Source of the DNA: an uncultured Bacteroidaceae bacterium
GTDB lineage: Bacteria; Bacteroidota; Bacteroidia; Bacteroidales; Bacteroidaceae
Length of the DNA stretch: 29,544 bases
Direction: 5' to 3'
Assembly: GCA_904501945.1 (NCBI GenBank)
Contig: CAJGCU010000018.1
Location: 1 to 29,544, forward strand
Below the pieces are notes generated by a model, which was not told where the DNA came from, made no database searches, and saw nothing but the letters and a program-made list of their open reading frames with translations. Within the stretch, counting starts at the first letter, position 1. Each line of letters opens with the position of its first letter. Below, piece after piece: positions 24,251 through 29,544 of this stretch. A program made the position numbers and the translations under genes.

Positions 24251-24838
24251 ATGAAAAATAGTATCTATTATGCCTCCGTCGTCTCGATGGTAGTTTGTTC
24301 TTTGGTCTTTTCCGCCTGTCAGCATCAGCCTTCAGCCGTAGAGCGCCGAAAGGCGGAAATCCGTGAAAAGGATTCATTGGAGCTGTTGCAGGCTCGACAG
24401 GATTTGTATGTGTCAGATAGCATTTTGTCCTTCAAGACTTTTGAGGTGGAGGACTTAAAAGCACAGTTTGTGTTTGAGAAGCAGGAAAAGTATCAAACAA
24501 AAGGTTACTATGTGTTGCCAGCATATCGTGGAAGCAAGGAAAAGTATAGTTTCTTCCCTGAAGTGGAGGAAGATGGCGCTCTGTTGCTTGTTACGATTGA
24601 CAAGGCAAGAAAATACACGTTCAAGGAGGTGGATTTTGAGACAGAAAACTACAAGGATTTGTTGCCCAATCAGTTGACAGAGTTACAGCGTCGTGATGTG
24701 GATGCTTGTTATGCTTTGGCTAAAGCCATGCAAGATCTTTCTGGCGTACAGCAGAAGAAAGAGAAATTGCAGCTGAAGATTCGATTCTATGAAGAGAAAA
24801 TGTCTCGCTCATTAGGCACATCTGCTGTGGCGGAATAA
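24251..24838 (+). CDS. Small predicted lipoprotein, function unknown
   Basis: With the start at 24251 the protein has 195 residues and a lipoprotein signal: MKNSIYYASVV, a hydrophobic stretch, then the lipobox LVFSAC-Q. The frame is open from 24203, but that ATG precedes the -7 box at 24226-24233 and would bury the signal peptide. The mature part is charged and partly coiled-coil (VERRKAEIREKDSLELLQARQ). It has a middle segment with beta character (YVLPAYRGSKEKYSFFPEVEEDGALLLVTIDKARKYTF, in parts) and a helical C-terminus (QQKKEKLQLKIRFYEEKMS). I do not recognise the family. It is a single gene, divergent from cca and convergent with tsf. Confidence 0.8.
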   Translation: MKNSIYYASVVSMVVCSLVFSACQHQPSAVERRKAEIREKDSLELLQARQDLYVSDSILSFKTFEVEDLKAQFVFEKQEKYQTKGYYVLPAYRGSKEKYSFFPEVEEDGALLLVTIDKARKYTFKEVDFETENYKDLLPNQLTELQRRDVDACYALAKAMQDLSGVQQKKEKLQLKIRFYEEKMSRSLGTSAVAE

Positions 24839-24949
24839 CTTGAATCTGGCAGAATATAAAACTGCAAAAAAAAAGCTTGTGCAGTTCTTGGCGGCGCTCT
24901 TTCGTAAGGGCCGTACCGCCAGTCTTGAAGAATTCACTTTGTAGAAAGG

Positions 24950-24985
24950 AATAGAGGGATGCACCCATGAGTGCATCCCTCTATT
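24950..24985. terminator. Bidirectional terminator between the lipoprotein gene and tsf
   Basis: A perfect 15-bp stem (AATAGAGGGATGCAC at 24950-24964 with 24971-24985) has a CCATGA loop and TTTT on the + side. It lies 21 nt beyond the tsf stop. Confidence 0.8.
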
Positions 24986-25006
24986 TTGCTATAGATAAGT
25001 CGTTTC

Positions 25007-25999
25007 TTATTCTGCGCGGAGAGTGAAACGCTTGAAGTCTGTAACAGTGAGGTCTTTGTCGATGTTCTTAAGATACTGTGCAACAGAAATCTTGTTGTCA
25101 TCGATGTAAGCCTGCTCAAGCAGACAGTTTTCTTTGTAGAACTTAGCAACCATACCGTTTGCGATGTTCTGAATCATCTGCTCCTTGAGGTTTGCTTCTG
25201 CCTCCTGAGCAACAGCAGCCTTGATTTCGCGAGCCTTAGCTGCGTCTTCTGGAGTGATCCAGCCTTTAGCTGTGTTAGACTCGATGTGGTCTTCAGAGTC
25301 AACGTGTGCAGGATTGATGCCAGCCTTCTTGAGTGCTGCTTCTACAGCCTTAGCAATCTGGTTCTGCTTAGCCTTTTCTACAGCGTTCTTTGTTTCAGCA
25401 TCCTTGATGTCCTGAGGAACTGATTCTGCGTTGAGTGCGATAGGTGACATGGCAGCAACCTGCATAGCTACGCCCTTGCCAGCCTCTTCGAATCCCTTCT
25501 TGTTCAAAACAACAAGGGCGCAGAGGAAGTTCTGGTTCATGTGGTTGTAAGCAACGATGTCCTCGCCTTCAACATAGTTGAAACCATCAAGTTCCATCTT
25601 TTCGCCTGTAACACCAGAACGGTTAGTGATGGCATCCTGAATGTTCTCGCCGTCAATAGTGAGGGCATTAACTTCGTCCATGCTCTTGCACTTTGCAGCA
25701 GCGATTGCGTCGATAATCTTGTTTGCGAGAGCAACGAAATCTGCGTTTTTGGCAACGAAGTCAGTTTCGCACTTGAGAGCAACCATTGCACCATAGTTGC
25801 CATTAACCTTTGCAAGAACACAGCCTTCAGCAGCGTCGCGGTCTGAACGCTTTGCAGCTACGAGCTGACCCTTCTTGCGGAGGATTTCCATTGCAGCCTC
25901 CATGTCGCCGTTAGCCTCTGTAAGAGCCTTCTTGCAATCCATGAGACCTGCCTGAGTCTTCTTGCGAAGCTCGTTGATTTCCTGTATAGTAATTGCCAT
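25007..25999 (-). CDS. tsf: Translation elongation factor Ts
   Basis: EF-Ts recycles EF-Tu by exchanging GDP for GTP. The protein has 330 residues. The N-terminal UBA-like domain and signature (INELRKKTQAGLMDCKKALTEANGDMEAA, in parts) are intact. KCETDFVAKNADFVALA is the conserved EF-Tu contact region. It is somewhat longer than the roughly 280 residues of E. coli, through insertions in the core domains, as I recall for Bacteroidetes members. It follows rpsB with a 93-nt gap holding a 19-bp hairpin, which may set its level relative to S2. Confidence 0.97.
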   Translation of the reverse strand: MAITIQEINELRKKTQAGLMDCKKALTEANGDMEAAMEILRKKGQLVAAKRSDRDAAEGCVLAKVNGNYGAMVALKCETDFVAKNADFVALANKIIDAIAAAKCKSMDEVNALTIDGENIQDAITNRSGVTGEKMELDGFNYVEGEDIVAYNHMNQNFLCALVVLNKKGFEEAGKGVAMQVAAMSPIALNAESVPQDIKDAETKNAVEKAKQNQIAKAVEAALKKAGINPAHVDSEDHIESNTAKGWITPEDAAKAREIKAAVAQEAEANLKEQMIQNIANGMVAKFYKENCLLEQAYIDDNKISVAQYLKNIDKDLTVTDFKRFTLRAE

Positions 26000-26024
26000 A
26001 ATGTTATTTATAATTTAAGTGTTG

Positions 26025-26072
26025 AAGAATTGAAAGATTGAAGATTTTTTTTGCTTCAATCTTTCAATTCTT
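26025..26072 (-). promoter_or_regulatory. 19-bp perfect hairpin between rpsB and tsf
   Basis: The arms 26025-26043 and 26054-26072 are perfectly complementary over 19 bp (AAGAATTGAAAGATTGAAG) with a 10-nt A/T-rich loop. The hairpin sits in the rpsB-tsf gap, 20 nt past the rpsB stop. It is AT-rich and has no classical T-tract after it on the - strand. It may be an attenuator, an RNase processing site or a 3' stabiliser for rpsB mRNA. Confidence 0.75.
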
Positions 26073-26092
26073 TATTTTATTCTTTTTTGTGA

Positions 26093-26884
26093 TTACTCTG
26101 CAGCTGGAGCTTCTGCTTCTTCTGCTGGAGCCTCTGCCTTTTCTGCTTTTTCAGCAGCTTTAGTTTCGCCAGCAGCTTCCATGTCAACCTTCTCAGCCTT
26201 ACGCTCTTCGAGACCTTCGTTGATAGCACCGCAAACAGCATCGAGAATCATTTCGATAGACTTTGTTGCGTCGTCGTTTGCAGGGATAACGAAGTCGATA
26301 TTGCGTGGGTCAGAGTTTGTATCAACGATTGCAAATACTGGGATGCCAAGACGATTAGCCTCGCTAACAGCGATGTGCTCTTTCATCACGTCGATAACGA
26401 AAAGCGCAGAAGGAAGACGAGTCAAGTCTGCGATAGAACCGAGGTTCTTCTCGAGCTTTGCACGCTTGCGGCGAATCTGGAGGTTCTCGCGCTTAGAAAG
26501 CTTGTCGTAAGTTCCGTCGCTCAAAAGCTTGTCGATGTTAGCCATCTTCTTAACTGCCTTGCGGATAGTTGGGAAGTTAGTGAGCATACCGCCTGGCCAA
26601 CGCTCGATAACGTAAGGCATGCCAACAGATGCAGCTTTCTCTGCTACAACCTCTTTAGCTTGCTTCTTTGTTGCTACGAAAAGGATGCGCTTGCCGCTCT
26701 TTGCAATCTGCTTGAGTGCATCAGCAGCCTGGTCAACCTTTGCAACTGTTTTATGAAGGTCAATGATGTGGATGCCGTTACGCTCCATGAAGATGTAAGG
26801 AGCCATAGCTGGGTTCCACTTACGCTTGAGGTGACCGAAATGAGCACCTGCAGCGAGGAGAGAATCAAAATTTGTTCTTGCCAT
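26093..26884 (-). CDS. rpsB: 30S ribosomal protein S2
   Basis: S2 is a late-binding small-subunit protein between the head and body of the 30S. The protein has 263 residues. The N-terminal LLAAGAHFGHLKRKWNPAMAPYIF (in parts) and VIERWPGGMLTNFPTIRK are diagnostic, as is GIPVFAIVDTNSDPRNIDFVIPANDDA. The last ~40 residues are a low-complexity Ala/Glu/Lys tail (EKAEKAEAPAEEAEAPAAE) that is probably disordered. It comes after rpsI in a 170-nt gap and before tsf, the usual order. Confidence 0.97.
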   Translation of the reverse strand: MARTNFDSLLAAGAHFGHLKRKWNPAMAPYIFMERNGIHIIDLHKTVAKVDQAADALKQIAKSGKRILFVATKKQAKEVVAEKAASVGMPYVIERWPGGMLTNFPTIRKAVKKMANIDKLLSDGTYDKLSKRENLQIRRKRAKLEKNLGSIADLTRLPSALFVIDVMKEHIAVSEANRLGIPVFAIVDTNSDPRNIDFVIPANDDATKSIEMILDAVCGAINEGLEERKAEKVDMEAAGETKAAEKAEKAEAPAEEAEAPAAE

Positions 26885-26931
26885 AATTTTTTTTTCTTGT
26901 TTACTTTCTTTGTGAGTTAATGTTTTTAACC

Positions 26932-26972
26932 AACTTGCAAGTAGCGCTCCGAGAAGAGAGATCCTGCAAGTT
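26932..26972 (-). promoter_or_regulatory. Stem in the rpsB leader
   Basis: AACTTGCA (26932-26939) and TGCAAGTT (26965-26972) form a perfect 8-bp stem enclosing 25 nt. It starts about 50 nt before the rpsB ATG. S2 represses its own mRNA in other bacteria through a leader element, so this could be a comparable structure; that is inference. Confidence 0.35.
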
Positions 26973-27005
26973 TAGATACTAAACGGCTATATGGTATATG
27001 TTCTT

Positions 27006-27044
27006 GGGGAAATGTTTCATCGTAGAGATGCAGAACGTTTCCCC
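27006..27044 (-). terminator. Hairpin just after rpsI
   Basis: GGGGAAATGTTT (from 27006) pairs with AACGTTTCCCC (ending 27044), extended by CATC/GATG near the loop, with a small bulge. It begins 10 nt after the rpsI stop on the - strand. No T-tract follows, so it may be a partial terminator or a processing site between rpsI and rpsB. Confidence 0.5.
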
Positions 27045-27054
27045 ATGAGTCATT

Positions 27055-27447
27055 TTAGCGCTTAGAGAACTGGAATCTGCGACGTGCCTTTGGCTGACCT
27101 GGCTTCTTACGTTCAACAGCACGTGAGTCACGTGTGATGAAGCCTTCAGCGCGAAGTGCCTTCTTGTCGTCTTCGTTAATCTTAACAAGTGCGCGAGCGA
27201 TAGCGAGACGGAGTGCCTGGCTCTGGCCTGTGTAACCGCCACCTGTGAGAGTTGCCTTGATGTCATACTTCTCTGCAACGCCAAGGAGGTTGAGAGGCTG
27301 CTTAACAACGAACTGAACCAGTTCAGATGGGAAATAATCAGCAAGTTCACGCTTGTTGATGATAATCTTTCCTGTACCTTCAGTAAGGTACACGCGTGCG
27401 ATGGCGCTCTTGCGGCGGCCAAGTGCATTAATATAATTTACTGCCAT
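27055..27447 (-). CDS. rpsI: 30S ribosomal protein S9
   Basis: S9 is in the 30S head, with its C-terminal tail reaching the P-site tRNA. The protein has 130 residues. NALGRRKSAIARVYLTEGTGKI (in parts), TGGGYTGQSQALRLAIARAL and the basic tail KKPGQPKARRRFQFSKR are all canonical, including the final Ser-Lys-Arg that contacts tRNA. It lies 11 nt after rplM, its nearly universal partner. Confidence 0.98.
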   Translation of the reverse strand: MAVNYINALGRRKSAIARVYLTEGTGKIIINKRELADYFPSELVQFVVKQPLNLLGVAEKYDIKATLTGGGYTGQSQALRLAIARALVKINEDDKKALRAEGFITRDSRAVERKKPGQPKARRRFQFSKR

Positions 27448-27458
27448 ATACCTTATTT

Positions 27459-27920
27459 TTATTTGAGGGTGTTAATATCAAGTGCTACTGGCTTCTGAGC
27501 CTCCTTGTCGTGCTCTGAGCCTTCGAAAATGTAGAGGTTGCGCATGAGGTGTCTGCCGAGGATGCCCTTTGGAAGCATGCCCTTAACTGCATGGCGAAGA
27601 ACCTTCTCGTATCCGTTTGGACGCTTGATCATTTCTGCATAAGTCGCCTTGTGCTGACCGCTTGGGTAACCAGAGAAAGTGATGTAAAGCTTCTGGCTTT
27701 CCTTTGCGCCAGAAACCTTAATCTGGTTCGCGTTGATGATAATTACGTTGTCGCCACAATCCATGTTAGGTGTGAAGACTGGCTTGTACTTGCCACGAAG
27801 TACCTTTGCCACCTTAGATGCGAAACGACCGAGAGTCTGGTCTGCTGCATCTACTACAACCCACTGCTTGTTAGCTGCTTCTGGGGTGATGTAGCTTGTC
27901 TTAAAACTGTTTGATTGCAT
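27459..27920 (-). CDS. rplM: 50S ribosomal protein L13
   Basis: L13 is an early-assembly protein of the 50S subunit. The protein has 153 residues. WVVVDAADQTLGRFASKVAKVLRGK (in parts), the MDCGDNVIIINA core and the GMLPKGILGRHLMRNLYIFEG region match the family. It begins the rplM-rpsI-rpsB-tsf block. The mRNA leader is long (about 190 nt from a good promoter at 28117-28147) and structured, which suggests leader-based autoregulation. Confidence 0.98.
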   Translation of the reverse strand: MQSNSFKTSYITPEAANKQWVVVDAADQTLGRFASKVAKVLRGKYKPVFTPNMDCGDNVIIINANQIKVSGAKESQKLYITFSGYPSGQHKATYAEMIKRPNGYEKVLRHAVKGMLPKGILGRHLMRNLYIFEGSEHDKEAQKPVALDINTLK

Positions 27921-28110
27921 TTTAACCTTTTTGGTTTTAAAAATTAATAATGTGTGTTCGCTGTCAGCTCGACGTTGCCGTTCGACTGACGTACTGTGCC
28001 CATCGGATTCCCTTTGGGTTTTCTGCGTTTCACGGACCGCATTTCCGGTTAAAAGAAGATGCTATCCACACAGAGCATGAGGCGGTTTTCACCGTCTCTC
28101 GATATAAATC
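27921..28110 (-). ncRNA. Long structured leader of rplM (candidate ribosomal-protein leader)
   Basis: From the predicted start near 28110 to the rplM ATG there are about 190 nt without a gene. Local stems are visible: GAG-CGGT/ACCG-CTC with a TTTC loop (28079-28098, one mismatch), ATGCT/AGCAT (28059-28078) and GTCAG-TCGA/TCGA-CTGAC with one bulge (27963-27990). Ribosomal-protein leader motifs for L13 in Bacteroidia have, as I recall, been described; whether this is one I cannot test here. Confidence 0.5.
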
Positions 28111-28116
28111 GGCTTG

Positions 28117-28147
28117 CAAAGGTACGGTTTTTTGTTAAAATGGCAAT
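28117..28147 (-). promoter_or_regulatory. Promoter of the rplM-rpsI block
   Basis: On the - strand TACCTTTG (28124-28117) is a -7 box and ATTG (28147-28144) is the -33 element, separated by exactly 19 nt. This is one of the clearest promoters in the window. Confidence 0.75.
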
Positions 28148-28187
28148 GCTATTTTGTGTTTTTTACTATTCTTTTTTGATTTTTCTT

Positions 28188-28195
28188 TAACTTTG
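28188..28195 (+). promoter_or_regulatory. -7 box that decides the radical SAM gene start
   Basis: TAACTTTG matches TAnnTTTG and lies downstream of the first in-frame ATG (28154). Transcription from it would start near 28202, so the ATG at 28220 is the likely start. The -33 element is weak. Confidence 0.5.
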
Positions 28196-28219
28196 TGTTC
28201 AAATCATGCAATTTATGCC

Positions 28220-29200
28220 ATGCAAAGATACAACGAATACGGATTATGGCTGAAAGAACAGCTGGGAATGAAGTCGCAGAAAATCTCATTGAACGCCGGT
28301 TTCACATGCCCTAATCGTGACGGGCGGGTAGGGACGGGTGGTTGCACCTATTGCAATAATCAGACCTTCAACCCTGATTATTGTGTAACAGACAAATCCA
28401 TCACTCAACAGTTGGAAGAAGGGAAAAGTTTCTTTTCGCGAAAATATCCAGAGATGAAATACCTGGCTTATTTTCAGGCATATACCAACACTTACGATTC
28501 GATAAAGAATTTGCGCCTGAAATATGAAGAGGCGCTGAGAGTTCCCGGTGTCGTTGGAATCGTCATCGGCACACGTCCCGACTGCGTGTCTGATGCCTTG
28601 CTGGACTACCTTTCAGAACTGAATCGTCGCACATTCCTGCTCGTAGAGTATGGCGTGGAATCCATTTACGACACAACTTTGCAGCGTATCAATCGCGGAC
28701 ACACTCATGCCCAGACCGTAAATGCCATTACCCGTACTGCAGAGCGAGGTATCAAGGTGGGCGCGCATATCATTCTGGGCTTGCCCGGAGAAAGTGTAGA
28801 TGCGATGCTTCGCGAGGCTTCTGTACTTTCATCCCTTCCGCTCACCACACTAAAACTGCATCAGTTGCAGCTCATCAAGGGTACGCGCATGGCTGAAGAG
28901 TACTTTTCCAATCCGTCCGACTTTCATCTCTTCTCTGCGGATGAGTACATCGATTTAGTCATAGACTTTGTGGAACACCTGCGTTCAGACATCATTCTCG
29001 AGCGCTTTGTCTCTCAGTCGCCTTCAAGTCTCCTTGCAGTCGAAGGGTGGGGACTGAAAAATCATGAGTTTGTAGATAAAGTTCGTCGGCGCATGGACGA
29101 GCGTGATGCCTATCAGGGACGGCTTCTCATTCCGTCCTCTTCTTCAGCACCCTCACAAACTCCGTCTCATATCCCAGTTTCCCCAACACGCTGCAAATAG
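28220..29200 (+). CDS. TIGR01212-type radical SAM protein
   Basis: From the start at 28220 the protein has 326 residues. The N-terminus MQRYNEYGLWLKEQLGMKSQ is typical, and the ATG 66 nt earlier only adds a hydrophobic stretch that precedes the promoter. The cluster-binding cysteines are Cys30, Cys42 and Cys45 (FTCPNRDG...GGCTYCNN), the Elp3-like spacing of this family. YCNNQTFNP, GTRPDC and GAHIILGLPGE follow. The family is widespread; I know of no firmly established reaction for it. The conserved part appears to end near MDERDAYQGRLL. The last ~24 residues (from IPSSSSAPSQ) are low-complexity and antisense to the neighbouring gene, which they overlap by 74 nt. Confidence 0.9.
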   Translation: MQRYNEYGLWLKEQLGMKSQKISLNAGFTCPNRDGRVGTGGCTYCNNQTFNPDYCVTDKSITQQLEEGKSFFSRKYPEMKYLAYFQAYTNTYDSIKNLRLKYEEALRVPGVVGIVIGTRPDCVSDALLDYLSELNRRTFLLVEYGVESIYDTTLQRINRGHTHAQTVNAITRTAERGIKVGAHIILGLPGESVDAMLREASVLSSLPLTTLKLHQLQLIKGTRMAEEYFSNPSDFHLFSADEYIDLVIDFVEHLRSDIILERFVSQSPSSLLAVEGWGLKNHEFVDKVRRRMDERDAYQGRLLIPSSSSAPSQTPSHIPVSPTRCK

Positions 29201-29543
29201 CGTCTTCGGCATATCTTTCAGCCTTCCTTCTGTTGCTGGCGGTGTCGAATCGATTCTTGATTTGTGCTTCCACCTTGCGTTTCAGGGCGTTCGTGTTAGG
29301 CAGATGCTCGCTCCAGTAGTTGCTGTCGTCCGAAAGAAACGAGCTGCTTTGTGTCATCGCCACATATTCTATGGCAGGAAGTTTAACGTAAACAGTTTTT
29401 GTCGAGTCGCTGGCAAGGTATTCCACTTTTTCAAGGTCAATCTTGTAGCTGCATTTCTGAGTCATGGTTTGCACACAGGAATGCTCCTCGTCTGCCCAGA
29501 GCAGATTCCGTTCCGTTGCTCGCTGAATCGTGTAGTCTTCCAT
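29127..29543 (-). CDS. DUF4230-like protein, C-terminal part (runs off the window)
   Basis: The frame is open to the window edge and gives 138 residues. The Met at the edge may be internal, so the gene is treated as partial. The middle (YKIDLEKVEYLASDSTKTVYVKLPAIEYVAM, in parts) and the helical end (NRRKAERYAEDAICSVLGKLGYETEF) fit the DUF4230 family. That family usually has an N-terminal membrane anchor followed by this domain, and its function is unknown. Its 3' end overlaps the radical SAM gene tail to tail by 74 nt. Family assignment is moderate. Confidence 0.6.
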   Translation of the reverse strand: MEDYTIQRATERNLLWADEEHSCVQTMTQKCSYKIDLEKVEYLASDSTKTVYVKLPAIEYVAMTQSSSFLSDDSNYWSEHLPNTNALKRKVEAQIKNRFDTASNRRKAERYAEDAICSVLGKLGYETEFVRVLKKRTE

Positions 29544-29544
29544 C

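Noticed and set aside
24841..24949. Possible gene fragment or structured RNA between the lipoprotein gene and tsf
   Set aside because: Short complementary arms (AACTGCA/TGCAGTT, TGGCGG/CCGCCA) and open frames on both strands exist, but none is long or family-like enough to call.
26375..26920. Open frame of 181 residues on the + strand opposite rpsB
   Set aside because: A shadow of the highly conserved rpsB gene; its Cys/Leu-rich composition reflects the antisense of ribosomal-protein codons.
28154..28219. Upstream in-frame ATG for the radical SAM gene
   Set aside because: It precedes the -7 box at 28188-28195 and adds a Phe/Leu-rich stretch from T-rich intergenic DNA, atypical of this cytosolic family.

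Overview
The window looks like chromosomal DNA of a Bacteroidales bacterium, most likely Prevotella or a close relative. Four things point there: type IX secretion genes (porU, porV); families largely confined to Bacteroidetes (DUF4290, the TIGR01201-type HU-like protein, BspA-like leucine-rich repeats); promoters with the Bacteroidetes -7 box TAnnTTTG; and little Shine-Dalgarno signal. Genus is inferred from protein flavour only. Nearly all of it is housekeeping core genome. The accessory parts are 2374-4790 and the small scar at 18308-18513.

Left part, 1-4890: a secreted MORN-repeat protein overlaps the menaquinone gene menA on the + strand. An HU-like DNA-binding protein faces them on the - strand. 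Its 5' leader carries three near-identical 17-nt palindromes at an exact 23-nt period, the most striking unexplained signal here. Next comes about 900 bases without a full gene. It contains two inverted copies of a palindromic repeat around a gene remnant, a terminator-like hairpin, an outward promoter and a tiny hydrophobic ORF. A secreted BspA-like leucine-rich repeat protein follows and ends at a strong bidirectional hairpin.

Centre, 4894-16657, all on the - strand and closely packed: tsaB, DUF4290, murA, rimM, dxr, rseP, a fumarylacetoacetase-fold hydrolase, porU, porV, ispF. The run mixes envelope and isoprenoid functions: MurA for peptidoglycan, Dxr and IspF for the MEP pathway, RseP for membrane proteolysis, and PorU plus PorV forming the sortase complex of type IX secretion. 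Several junctions overlap by 1-4 nt (DUF4290-murA-rimM-dxr), which suggests translational coupling. MurA has Asp where the usual catalytic Cys sits, a change associated with fosfomycin insensitivity.

Divergent from tsaB, yicC and gmk run on the + strand. They end in an IS3-type transposase scar that contains a 22-bp perfect hairpin. Facing it is a - strand operon: cca-type nucleotidyltransferase, a GH105-type glycosidase, lpxK, thiL and nagB (24080 down to 18514).

Right part, 24203-29544: a small predicted lipoprotein (+); the translation block rplM-rpsI-rpsB-tsf on the - strand, with a long structured leader before rplM and hairpins between cistrons; a TIGR01212-type radical SAM protein (+); and the C-terminal part of a DUF4230-like protein (-) that runs off the window and overlaps the radical SAM gene tail to tail.

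I see no CRISPR array, tRNA, rRNA, intact transposon or prophage. No complete new multigene system is evident. The best novelty candidates are regulatory or structural.
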